Below are positions 55,650-64,000 of a stretch of DNA of 64,000 nt, in pieces. Source of the DNA: Arthrobacter sp. 9V (GTDB lineage: Bacteria > Actinomycetota > Actinomycetes > Actinomycetales > Micrococcaceae); NCBI RefSeq assembly GCF_902506065.1, contig NZ_LR732912.1, forward strand, positions 3,366,948-3,430,947, written 5' to 3'. Position 1 is the first letter of the stretch. Every line of letters starts with the position of its first letter. The notes beneath the pieces were generated by a model. That model made no database searches, had not been told where the DNA came from, and was given only the letters and a program-made list of their open reading frames with translations. The position numbers and the translations under genes are program-made.

Positions 55650-56747
55650 ATGCGAATGTTTGGTAAAGCAGGAAAGGCAGCAGCAGTCGCTGCCATCGCG
55701 GCACTGGCGCTGACAGCCTGCGGCCGCACTGACAGCGGCTCAAGCACCAGCACGGCAGGCGGGGAAGCGTTCCCCAAGGACTCGCTGATCGGCGTCGCAC
55801 TTCCGCAGAAGACCAGTGAAAACTGGGTCCTCGCGGAGAAGCTGTTCAACGACGGCCTCACGGGTGCCGGATTCAAGGCCGACGTCCAGTTCGCCAACGG
55901 CGGCGTGTCCGAGCAGCAGAACCAGATCAGTGCCATGGTCACCAAGGGTGCCAAGGTCATCATTGTGGGAGCGATCGACGGCGCCCAGCTGGGTACGCAG
56001 CTCCAGCAGGCCAAGGACTCCGGTGCCACAGTCATTGCTTACGACCGTCTGCTTCTCAACACCGAGAACGTGGACTACTACGTGGCCTATGACAACTTCA
56101 AGGTTGGTGTCCTCCAGGGCCAGGCCCTGCTGGACGGCATGAAGGCCAAGAAGGCGTCCGGCCCGTACAACATCGAGCTCTTCGCCGGTTCCCCGGATGA
56201 TGCCAACGCGAAGGTCTTCTTTGACGGCGCCATGAGCGTACTCAAGCCGAAGATCGATGATGGCACCCTCAAGGTCCTCTCCGGCCAGACCTCGTTCGAG
56301 CAGGCTGTTACCCAGGGCTGGAAGGCTGAAAACGCCCAGCGTCGCGCTGACACGCTGCTCACCGGCAGCTACGGCACCGCTTCCTTGGACGGCGTTCTTT
56401 CCCCGAACGACACCTTGGCCCGTGCAGTCCTGACCTCCGTCAAGGCCGCCGGCAAGCCGCTCCCCGTGGTGACCGGCCAGGACTCTGAAGTTGAGTCCGT
56501 GAAGTCGATCATTGCAGGCGAGCAGTACTCCACCATCAACAAGGACACCCGCAAGCTCGTTGAGCACGCCATCACCATGGTGAAGGACCTCCAGGCCGGT
56601 AAGCAGCTGGAGATCAACGACAAGGACTCCTACAAGAACGGCGTCAAGACCGTCCCCGCGTTCCTCCTGCCTCCGCAGATTGTGACCGCAGAGAACGTCA
56701 AGACCGCTTACGTTGACGATCCGGTACTCGGCCCGATCACCAAGTAG
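55650..56747 (+). CDS. chvE: Monosaccharide-binding lipoprotein (ChvE type)
   Basis: A 365-residue periplasmic-type binding lipoprotein with lipobox LALTAC near residue 22. The mature part has LIGVALPQKTSENWVLAEKLF and TGSYGTASLDGVLSPNDTLA, typical of ChvE/xylose-binding proteins (about 45-65 and 234-253). A GTG start (55638) four codons upstream is possible. Binding should be to a pentose or hexose. It is the last gene of the operon; a rho-independent terminator follows 13 bp later. Confidence 0.93.
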   Translation: MRMFGKAGKAAAVAAIAALALTACGRTDSGSSTSTAGGEAFPKDSLIGVALPQKTSENWVLAEKLFNDGLTGAGFKADVQFANGGVSEQQNQISAMVTKGAKVIIVGAIDGAQLGTQLQQAKDSGATVIAYDRLLLNTENVDYYVAYDNFKVGVLQGQALLDGMKAKKASGPYNIELFAGSPDDANAKVFFDGAMSVLKPKIDDGTLKVLSGQTSFEQAVTQGWKAENAQRRADTLLTGSYGTASLDGVLSPNDTLARAVLTSVKAAGKPLPVVTGQDSEVESVKSIIAGEQYSTINKDTRKLVEHAITMVKDLQAGKQLEINDKDSYKNGVKTVPAFLLPPQIVTAENVKTAYVDDPVLGPITK

Positions 56748-56760
56748 CACCTCTTCAAGC

Positions 56761-56798
56761 AAGCCCCGGTCCGCCATTGGTGGGCCGGGGCTTTTCGC
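56761..56798 (+). terminator. Rho-independent terminator of sugar importer operon
   Basis: AAGCCCCGGTCC and GGGCCGGGGCTT pair over 12 bases with one G-U, around a 9-base loop, and run into TTTTCGCTTT. It starts 13 bp past the chvE stop codon. Confidence 0.85.
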
Positions 56799-56805
56799 TT
56801 TGCCA

Positions 56806-56899
56806 AAATTCTGCTGGATCATCGGGAACCTGCCCGGGCAAGAACCCCGGAATTCCGGGCCTCCGGATAACAGCGAAAGCGAATGATCCAGCAGAATTT
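56806..56899. repeat. 94-bp nested palindromic element
   Basis: Seventeen-base outer arms, AAATTCTGCTGGATCAT and ATGATCCAGCAGAATTT, match perfectly. Inside are TGCCCGGGCA (56831-56840) and CCCGGAATTCCGGG (56846-56859), each a perfect palindrome. It follows the importer terminator and ends 140 bp before the MacB-type gene. No frame or family was recognised in it. Confidence 0.75.
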
Positions 56900-57039
56900 C
56901 ACTCCGATCTGGCGAAGTCCGGGCTTTCACAGCCCACGCATAGCTTCGGCAGGCTTCCCGCACAGCAGCACTCACGAGTCTTGGATCTGCAGCCCGCGTC
57001 CAGTGGGCCCAACAAAACTTACAGGTCAAGAGGAGAAAC

Positions 57040-58509
57040 GTGAGCGTCCTTGCCCGAAGCGTAGGCAATGCCTTCCGCAACAAAATCAGAACGGCGGCGG
57101 TTGTTGCCGTCCTGGCCGTAGCCATTGGCCTGGCACTGGCCATGCTGGTGGCCAACCAGGCGGTGGGCGCCAAGGTCCAGGAGCTCAACGCTTCGGTTGG
57201 CACCACCCTGACAGTGAATCCGGCAGGCGGCCAAGGCTTCGAAGGCGGCGGCGAACCGCTGACGACGGCGGAGGCTGAGACTGCGGCGTCGGTGGCCAAC
57301 GTGACGGCGGTAGTGGGCACCAAGGCCTTGCGTCTGCAGACTGCCACCACGGCAACCGCAGATTCAACCACCGGCACCACCCAGCAGGCCGGCCCGGGTG
57401 GTGGCTTCGGTCCCGGCGGACAGCAGGCGACGGTCAGCACCAACCTGACGGCCGCCGTCGATGCCGGTACGCTCGGCAACCGCAACGGCACCGCCGGAAC
57501 AACCGGCTCAACCGGCACCCAGCCCACCCGTACCCTCCCGATCACAGCAACAGGTATCGGCGCAGAGGTGGACAGCACCGGGAAGGCTTTGGACATCACC
57601 AGCGGCACCGGACTTGGCGACTACACAGCCTCAGAAGCGAAGGCTCTGGTAGGCACGTCCTTGGCTGAGAAGAACGCCCTGAGCGTGGGCTCCACTTTCA
57701 CCATCCAGGACAAAACCTTCACCGTGGCGGGGATCTTTGACGCCGGAACCACCTTTGGCAACAACGCCGTCTACGTCACCCTCCCGGAAGCCCAGACTCT
57801 GGCTGAAACGCCGAATGAACTTTCCACCATGATCGTCACGGTCAACAGCATGGAGAACGTGGACAGCACCAAAGCTGCCGTCCAGGATGCACTCGGCACG
57901 GATAAGGCCGACGTCACCCAGGGCCAGCGAAACCTCGAAACTGCCGTCAGCTCACTGGACAGCGTCAAAAACATCTCACTCATCGCTTTCATCGCAGCCC
58001 TCGCCACAGCCGGAATCATTATCCTGCTCATCATGGTCATGCTGGTCCGTGAGCGCCGCCGCGAAATCGGCGTCCTGAAGGCTATCGGCGCCCGCAACCG
58101 CACCATCGGATTGCAGTTCGTCCTCGAGTCCTTGGTGCTCGTAGCCCTGGGCAGTGTTGTGGGTGCAGTCATCGCTTCATTGGCCAGCGGCGGTATTGCG
58201 TCGGCACTCATCAGTTCGAACACCACCACGACGGCGGCAACCACCACCCAGCGCGGCGGCGGACTGGCCGGGGCCATGCCAAACGGTGGAGTTGCCGGCG
58301 GCGGGATCGGTGGCGGTTTTCCTGGCGGTGGCCAGGGTGGACCCTTCGGTGGCGCCTCCCAACTGCTCACCTCAGTGACTGCGAGCGTTTCCCCCGGCGT
58401 GCTCGCAGCCGGCATCGCGGCCGTGTTTGCCGTAGCCATCATCGGCGCGCTGGTCCCCGCATTGCTGACCGCCCGTATCCGTCCCATCGAAGTACTCCGA
58501 GGAGAATAG
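57040..58509 (+). CDS. MacB/FtsX-type ABC transporter permease
   Basis: A 489-residue membrane protein. The first helix is at about 14-38, followed by a large extracytoplasmic domain (MacB-like core, about 40-310), then three helices. The latter carry the FtsX motif VRERRREIGVLKAIGARNRTI near residue 335. A glycine-rich loop (about 400-440, with RGGGLAG and GGGQGGPFGG) lies between the last two helices. GTG 57040 follows AGAGGAGAAAC. With the next gene it forms an exporter or mechanotransmission system. Substrate unknown. Confidence 0.9.
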   Translation: MSVLARSVGNAFRNKIRTAAVVAVLAVAIGLALAMLVANQAVGAKVQELNASVGTTLTVNPAGGQGFEGGGEPLTTAEAETAASVANVTAVVGTKALRLQTATTATADSTTGTTQQAGPGGGFGPGGQQATVSTNLTAAVDAGTLGNRNGTAGTTGSTGTQPTRTLPITATGIGAEVDSTGKALDITSGTGLGDYTASEAKALVGTSLAEKNALSVGSTFTIQDKTFTVAGIFDAGTTFGNNAVYVTLPEAQTLAETPNELSTMIVTVNSMENVDSTKAAVQDALGTDKADVTQGQRNLETAVSSLDSVKNISLIAFIAALATAGIIILLIMVMLVRERRREIGVLKAIGARNRTIGLQFVLESLVLVALGSVVGAVIASLASGGIASALISSNTTTTAATTTQRGGGLAGAMPNGGVAGGGIGGGFPGGGQGGPFGGASQLLTSVTASVSPGVLAAGIAAVFAVAIIGALVPALLTARIRPIEVLRGE

Positions 58510-58511
58510 CC

Positions 58512-59204
58512 GTGATCGTAGTCAAGGACCTGGTCCGTCAGTTCAAGTCCGGAGACCGGACCATTAAACCCGTCAATGGTGTGAGCTTCGAACTCGAAAA
58601 GGGTTCGCTGGCATCCATCGTGGGCAAGAGCGGCAGTGGAAAAAGCACGCTGTTGTCCCTCCTGGGTGCACTGGACAAGCCCACCTCAGGTGACGTCGTC
58701 GTGGATGGCGTCAGCCTCGCCGGGCTGCCGGACGGCAAGCTGACCGAGTACCGCCGCCGGGACATAGGATTCGTGTTTCAGCAGTTCAACCTGATCCCCA
58801 ACCTCAGCGCAGTGGACAACGTGATGCTGCCCATGGAGTTCGCCGGTGTCCGCAAAGCTTCACGTTTGAAGCGCGCCAAGGAACTGTTGGAGCAGGTTCA
58901 GTTGGACCCGGAGAAGCACTCGCGCCGCACCAACCGATTGTCGGGTGGGGAGCAGCAGCGTGTCGCGATTGCCCGGGCACTGGCCAACGAGCCCAAGCTG
59001 ATCCTCGCCGATGAGCCCACCGGAAACCTCGATGAGCAAACCGGCGAGCACATCATCGAACTCCTGAGCTCGCTGAGCCGCGATCACAACACCACCATCC
59101 TGGTAGTCACGCACGACCGCAGCCTGGCGCAGAAAACCGAGCGCTGCTTCCGGCTTCAGCAGGGCCGGCTGACGGAGGAGGTCAGAACCGGATCGCGTGG
59201 ATGA
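58512..59204 (+). CDS. ABC transporter ATP-binding protein (LolD/MacB type)
   Basis: A 230-residue ATPase with Walker [17 protein letters not shown], signature [17 protein letters not shown], Walker [17 protein letters not shown] and the H-loop VVTHDRSLA. Starts two bases after the permease stop, so translation is coupled. This is the standard partner of FtsX-type permeases. Its end is followed by a 274-bp gene-free region containing two 73-bp repeats. Confidence 0.95.
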   Translation: MIVVKDLVRQFKSGDRTIKPVNGVSFELEKGSLASIVGKSGSGKSTLLSLLGALDKPTSGDVVVDGVSLAGLPDGKLTEYRRRDIGFVFQQFNLIPNLSAVDNVMLPMEFAGVRKASRLKRAKELLEQVQLDPEKHSRRTNRLSGGEQQRVAIARALANEPKLILADEPTGNLDEQTGEHIIELLSSLSRDHNTTILVVTHDRSLAQKTERCFRLQQGRLTEEVRTGSRG

Positions 59205-59214
59205 CCCCCGCCCG

Positions 59215-59287
59215 GCGCACCCGTACCCGCCCGGCGCACCAGAGGTTACGGGGGCGGGCGGCGTAAAAGGGTGCGCACAAAGCACAC
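59215..59287. repeat. 73-bp direct repeat, copy 1
   Basis: The repeat begins GCGCACCCGTACCCGCCCGG and ends AAAGCACAC. GCGCACCC at the left and GGGTGCGC near the right allow a hairpin. Copy 2 at 59349 differs at only a few positions. Both lie in the gap between the ABC ATPase and the Gfo/Idh gene. Confidence 0.85.
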
Positions 59288-59348
59288 GCTCCCCCCTGCG
59301 CTACCTCGTGCACCTGTTCCCGCCCGGCGCACCCCACCTTCCCCGCGG

Positions 59349-59421
59349 GCGCACCCGTACCCGCCCGGCGCACCAGAGCTTACGGGAGCGGGCGGCGTAA
59401 AGGGGTGCGCACCAAGCACAC
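59349..59421. repeat. 73-bp direct repeat, copy 2
   Basis: It starts GCGCACCCGTACCCGCCC and ends CCAAGCACAC, with the same hairpin arms as copy 1. The two copies are 134 bp apart start to start, separated by 61 bp that include a further partial match (CGCCCGGCGCACC). Confidence 0.85.
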
Positions 59422-59478
59422 TCGCAGCCGTTGGCACGTCTACCGGAATGACTTGCCCGGAATGAGAGGATAAAGCCC

Positions 59479-60549
59479 ATGACACTCCCTATCGCCGTGC
59501 CGTGGCTTTCCACCCAAACCAATCAGGATCCCCGGGTATCGACCGGCCGGCGCCTGAAGTGGGGTGTGGTGTCAACGGGCAACATCGCCAACAGTGTGTC
59601 CCAAGACCTGGCGCTGCTTGAGGACGCCGAGCTTTATGCAGTGAGCTCCCGCACGCAGGCTGCCGCAGATGCGTTTGCCCATACTCTTGGCTTCACTAAG
59701 GGCTACGGGGACGACGGCGGCGTACCCGGCTACCAGCGACTGTTCGAAGATCCCGCTGTGGACGTGGTGTATGTAGCGACACCGCATGCCCAGCACTTCC
59801 AGATTGCATCGGCGGCCTTGCGTGCCGGCAAGCACGTGCTTTGCGAGAAAGCCCTCACTATCAATGCCCGCGAAGCCACCGAGTTGGTGAAGCTGGCGCG
59901 GGACCAGAAGGTGTTTTTCATGGAAGCCGTATGGAGCCGGTTCCTGCCGAGTATGCAGCGCGCCTTCGAGATCGCCGCTTCCGGAGAGCTTGGACAGATC
60001 CAGTGGGTCAGCGCCGACCTCGGATTCCCTGCACCCTATGATCCGGCGGCACGAATCTGGGCTCTCAACGACGGCGGCGGAGCACTCCTGGACATCACGG
60101 TCTACCCACTGCTCTGGGCGCTGGGGACTTTGGGCTTCCCGCAGTCCGTCACCGCAATAGGCACGCTCAATGACGACGGCGTGGACAGTCAAAACGCCCT
60201 GACCCTTGGCTACGACACCGGCGCCCAGGCACAACTGACGTCCTCGCTGATGGCACATGGACCCCGGATTGCCACGGTGGCCGGCGGGCTGGGGTTCCTG
60301 CAGACCGTTGGCTCGGTGAACAACCCCCGCGAACTGCTGATCCGGATTGGTTGGGACGAGCCGCGCCGCGAGCGGTTTGACGTGGTGGGCATCGGCTACA
60401 CCTATGAACTCCGTGAGGTCACTCGTTGCATCCAGCGGGGCGTCACCGAAAGCCCTGTCATGCCGCTGGAAGACTCGGTCAACGTCATGCGCCTCTTTGA
60501 CGGCGTGAGGTCACAGCTGGGCATCCGGTACCCCAACGACGCCCGGTAA
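59479..60549 (+). CDS. Gfo/Idh/MocA family oxidoreductase
   Basis: A 356-residue NAD(P)-dependent sugar or diol dehydrogenase. The Rossmann opening WGVVSTGNIANSVSQDL is near residue 29. The catalytic EKP-type motif reads HVLCEKALTINARE, with Lys in EKA. FMEAVWSRFLP and the beta-sheet domain resemble dimeric dihydrodiol/D-xylose 1-dehydrogenases. The first 28 residues are an extension. Substrate unknown; a sugar is likely given the nearby importer. Confidence 0.9.
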   Translation: MTLPIAVPWLSTQTNQDPRVSTGRRLKWGVVSTGNIANSVSQDLALLEDAELYAVSSRTQAAADAFAHTLGFTKGYGDDGGVPGYQRLFEDPAVDVVYVATPHAQHFQIASAALRAGKHVLCEKALTINAREATELVKLARDQKVFFMEAVWSRFLPSMQRAFEIAASGELGQIQWVSADLGFPAPYDPAARIWALNDGGGALLDITVYPLLWALGTLGFPQSVTAIGTLNDDGVDSQNALTLGYDTGAQAQLTSSLMAHGPRIATVAGGLGFLQTVGSVNNPRELLIRIGWDEPRRERFDVVGIGYTYELREVTRCIQRGVTESPVMPLEDSVNVMRLFDGVRSQLGIRYPNDAR

Positions 60550-60601
60550 GTTGGTCGGGCCCGCGGGGCTCGTGCCGCCGTCGTGAGTTAACGCGACTGT
60601 G

Positions 60602-61036
60602 TTAACGGCGGGCCGGTTGCCGCGCCAGTTTGCGGTCCAAGGACAGTGCTCCAGGCCCGAGGAACACAAAGGCGATGGAGATGGCAACGTAAATGATCAG
60701 GAGTTCGGCGGTGACACCGGACTTATCGGTGAGCAGGGGCTTGCCCGCTTCCGTCACGAACCAGATCCCCGCGAACATGATCGCCGCCAGAAATCCTGCC
60801 ACCCGGGTCAGTGCACCAAGAACCAGGAGCAGACCGAGACCCAGCTCGCCCGCGATCACCAGCCAGGCAACAATCTCCGGCCGCTGCACACCCATGGCGG
60901 CCACAGAAGCGGCAAACGCAGCATGCCCGGCCATGAACTTCTGGAAGCCGTGCACCATCAGGAGCGCGCCGAACACCACACGAAGGATCGTGACGCCGCG
61001 GGCAGAGGACGTGGGAGACGGGTGCAGGAATTTCAC
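60602..61036 (-). CDS. DoxX family membrane protein
   Basis: A 144-residue protein with four helices. GVTILRVVFGALLMVHGFQKFM at the N-terminus is the DoxX hallmark (about 14-35); GELGLGLLLVLGALTRVAGFLAAIMF follows (about 65-90). Start GTG 61036 or TTG 61045. The family is linked to respiratory terminal oxidase or membrane redox; function uncertain. Confidence 0.88.
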   Translation of the reverse strand: MKFLHPSPTSSARGVTILRVVFGALLMVHGFQKFMAGHAAFAASVAAMGVQRPEIVAWLVIAGELGLGLLLVLGALTRVAGFLAAIMFAGIWFVTEAGKPLLTDKSGVTAELLIIYVAISIAFVFLGPGALSLDRKLARQPARR

Positions 61037-61047
61037 GGGTTCCAATC

Positions 61048-61179
61048 TTCCATGCCGCCAACCAGTCCATCAAGTCGTTCCAGTTCGACTCCATGCTCAC
61101 GCACATTCTGATCGTGCTGGTGCTGATCATTGTGGTGGACCAGTTCTCCGCGTGGATCCGCAGGCGCCTGGCCGCGTAA
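61048..61179 (+). pseudogene. C-terminal fragment of a PhnE-like phosphonate ABC permease
   Basis: The plus strand reads FHAANQSIKSFQFDSMLTHI followed by a hydrophobic helix and VVDQFSAWIRRRLAA, then TAA at 61177. This resembles the last 45 residues of PhnE-type permeases. There is no start, upstream domain or operon, and it abuts the start of the divergent DoxX gene. It appears to be a broken remnant. Confidence 0.7.
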
Positions 61180-61193
61180 CGCTGCATGGCTGA

Positions 61194-61259
61194 CCCAACT
61201 GGGGGACAGCACATGCTCCATTGAGCCCTCATTACGACGTTTGCTGTCCCCCAGTTGGG
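61194..61259. repeat. 66-bp dispersed palindromic element, copy D
   Basis: Eighteen-base arms, CCCAACTGGGGGACAGCA and TGCTGTCCCCCAGTTGGG, match perfectly. The core CATGCTCCATTGAGCCCTCA leads into TTACGACGT. It sits 15 bp after the PhnE fragment stop, 77 bp upstream of the sarcosine oxidase-like gene. Confidence 0.88.
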
Positions 61260-61336
61260 TGAGTGGGGGCAGAATGGGAGGTGGCCACAAATTGTGGCTG
61301 CGGTTCTGAAGTGGGCCAACGGTGGATGGAGCAGGC

Positions 61337-62446
61337 ATGCAGGTTGACGTTGTAGTTGTTGGCGGAGGAGCCATGGGATCGGCTGCCGCCTGGCAACTCG
61401 CCCGGGCAGGGCGCTCGGTGGTTCTGTTGGAGCAGTTCGAGGCCGGACATCACATCGGGGCTTCGCACGGCGCCACCCGCAACTTCAACACCGCCTACGC
61501 CGAGGCCGACTACCTGGACCTCCTGGCCGAGTCCAAGATTCTGTGGGATGAGCTTGCGGCCGAAAACGGCGCACCGCTTCTGGACATGGTGGGCCTGGTC
61601 AACCACGGAAACGTCCCCCAGCTGAAGCAAGTGCGGGAAGCCCACCAGGCCCGCGGGATCGAGAGCCACTTCATTTCCCCCGATGAGGCCGCCAACCGCT
61701 GGCTGGGAATGAACTTCGCCACCGACGTCCTCTTTGTGCCGGGCTCAGGCCGGATCCGTTCGGCTGACGCCCTTGTGGCCCTGCGCAAGTCAGCCGAGGC
61801 CCACGGTGCGGTGTTCCACTACTCGACGCCGGTCAAGGACATCCGCGTCAACGGCAGCGAGTCCGCCGTGGTGGTGACAGAGGAGGTGGAGTACACCGCC
61901 AGCCGGGTAGTGGTCACGGCCGGCGCTTGGACCCCGAAACTCATTGGCAAGCTCACTGACCTGCCGGCGTTGGTGGTCACCCAGGAGCAGCCCGCCCACT
62001 TCACACCCACGGACAACACGCTGGTGTGGCCGAGCTTCAACCACAGCCCGGACCCCGATCCGAACAATGAAGCATACGAGTACTGGTACAGCCCCGTGTA
62101 CGGCATGCTCACCCCCGGCGAAGGCGTGAAGGCGGGCTGGCACGGCGTGGGCCCGGTCATGGATCCGGACGAGCGCACGTTCGAGCCCATCCCCCACCAG
62201 ATGGAAGCGTTGGTGCGCTACGCAGAAGAGTGGCTTCCCGGCGTCGACCCTTCCACCGCGGTTCCCATCAGCTGCACGTACACCACCACGCCCAACGAGG
62301 ATTTTGTGCTGGACCACTTCGGCCCGCTGGTGGTGGGCGCCGGTTTCTCCGGTCACGGTTTCAAGTTCACGCCCGCTATCGGCCGGGTGCTGAAGGACAT
62401 CGTCGACGGCGGCATGGCACCTGAGCGGTTCCGCGCGGACCGCTGA
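61337..62446 (+). CDS. Monomeric sarcosine oxidase/N-methyltryptophan oxidase-like flavoenzyme
   Basis: A 369-residue FAD amine oxidase of the DAO family. The dinucleotide motif VVVVGGGAMGSAAAWQLARA is at the N-terminus. GASHGATRNFN matches SolA/MSOX. The covalent-FAD cysteine is likely in VPISCTYTTTPNEDFVLD near 315, as in sarcosine oxidase. ATG 61337 follows GGAGCAGGC. Substrate could be sarcosine, N-methyl amino acids or another secondary amine. A bidirectional terminator separates it from the isocitrate dehydrogenase gene. Confidence 0.9.
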   Translation: MQVDVVVVGGGAMGSAAAWQLARAGRSVVLLEQFEAGHHIGASHGATRNFNTAYAEADYLDLLAESKILWDELAAENGAPLLDMVGLVNHGNVPQLKQVREAHQARGIESHFISPDEAANRWLGMNFATDVLFVPGSGRIRSADALVALRKSAEAHGAVFHYSTPVKDIRVNGSESAVVVTEEVEYTASRVVVTAGAWTPKLIGKLTDLPALVVTQEQPAHFTPTDNTLVWPSFNHSPDPDPNNEAYEYWYSPVYGMLTPGEGVKAGWHGVGPVMDPDERTFEPIPHQMEALVRYAEEWLPGVDPSTAVPISCTYTTTPNEDFVLDHFGPLVVGAGFSGHGFKFTPAIGRVLKDIVDGGMAPERFRADR

Positions 62447-62462
62447 ATACACGCTTAAAAGG

Positions 62463-62495
62463 AACCGGCCCGCAGGCATTGCCTGCGGGCCGGTT
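62463..62495. terminator. Bidirectional terminator between sarcosine oxidase-like gene and icd
   Basis: AACCGGCCCGCAGGC and GCCTGCGGGCCGGTT pair perfectly over 15 bases around ATT. The ends run into TTCGTT on the plus strand and TTCC on the minus strand. It lies between convergent genes. Confidence 0.85.
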
Positions 62496-62509
62496 TCGTT
62501 ATGCCGGAC

Positions 62510-64000
<1,491 letters not shown>

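Noticed and set aside
54344..57608. Very long open frames on the minus strand opposite the mmsB and chvE genes
   Set aside because: They lie antisense to genes with clear family motifs and good codon use. They show no protein family features and arise from GC-rich third positions.

Overview
The window looks like a chromosomal stretch from a high-GC Gram-positive actinobacterium of the Micrococcaceae, most like Arthrobacter or Paenarthrobacter. The signs are the gene order mazG-eno-ftsB-DUF501-ppx, a monomeric NADP isocitrate dehydrogenase, frequent GTG/TTG starts, ATGA-type gene overlaps and uniformly high GC. Most of it is core or catabolic housekeeping. There is no prophage, CRISPR, tRNA or rRNA gene, and the only IS trace is one internally deleted IS30-type remnant.

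Layout. 1-6816 (minus strand): mazG, enolase, FtsB, DUF501, exopolyphosphatase, a mycosin-type protease and a type II NADH dehydrogenase (cut by the window edge) with a Rex-like operator. 6794-16698 (minus): a nucleoside uptake and salvage block: BMP lipoprotein, a strong hairpin terminator, the ABC ATPase and two permeases, cytidine deaminase and pyrimidine-nucleoside phosphorylase, then two DedA proteins and adenosine deaminase. 16944-18929 (minus): ohrR-ohr-reductase, with a near-perfect OhrR operator. 19018-21468: M20 amidohydrolase and mannose-1-phosphate guanylyltransferase. 21722-25248 (plus): sdhCDAB. 25330-25555: IS30-type remnant. 25662-31196: alpha/beta hydrolase, an orphan sugar-binding lipoprotein divergent from a 1032-residue GH43/six-hairpin glycosidase fusion, and a 50-residue membrane protein. 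31219-38831: YihY, 2'-5' RNA ligase, trpS, exonuclease III, a PPOX-fold protein and an ABC-2 exporter.

39029-42459: a one-carbon cluster of folD, glyA and divergent purU; a ZTP (pfl) riboswitch precedes glyA. 43817-50912: an apparent lysine catabolic cluster, with a DavB-like lysine 2-monooxygenase, APC permease, alanine-racemase-family enzyme, PucR regulator and DavA-like amidase. 51405-56747: a ROK repressor and a MmsA/MmsB/ChvE-type monosaccharide ABC importer sharing a candidate operator. 57040-64000: a MacB-type ABC pair, Gfo/Idh/MocA oxidoreductase, DoxX, a PhnE gene fragment, a sarcosine oxidase-like flavoenzyme and isocitrate dehydrogenase (cut by the edge).

The least explained features are the intergenic palindromes: a family of four 66-bp dispersed elements sitting against gene ends, a 74-bp hairpin unit repeated four times in tandem with a related solitary palindrome 7 kb away, a pair of 73-bp direct repeats, and two nested palindromes. 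All assignments rest on reading the sequence and on recalled family knowledge; no database search was run.
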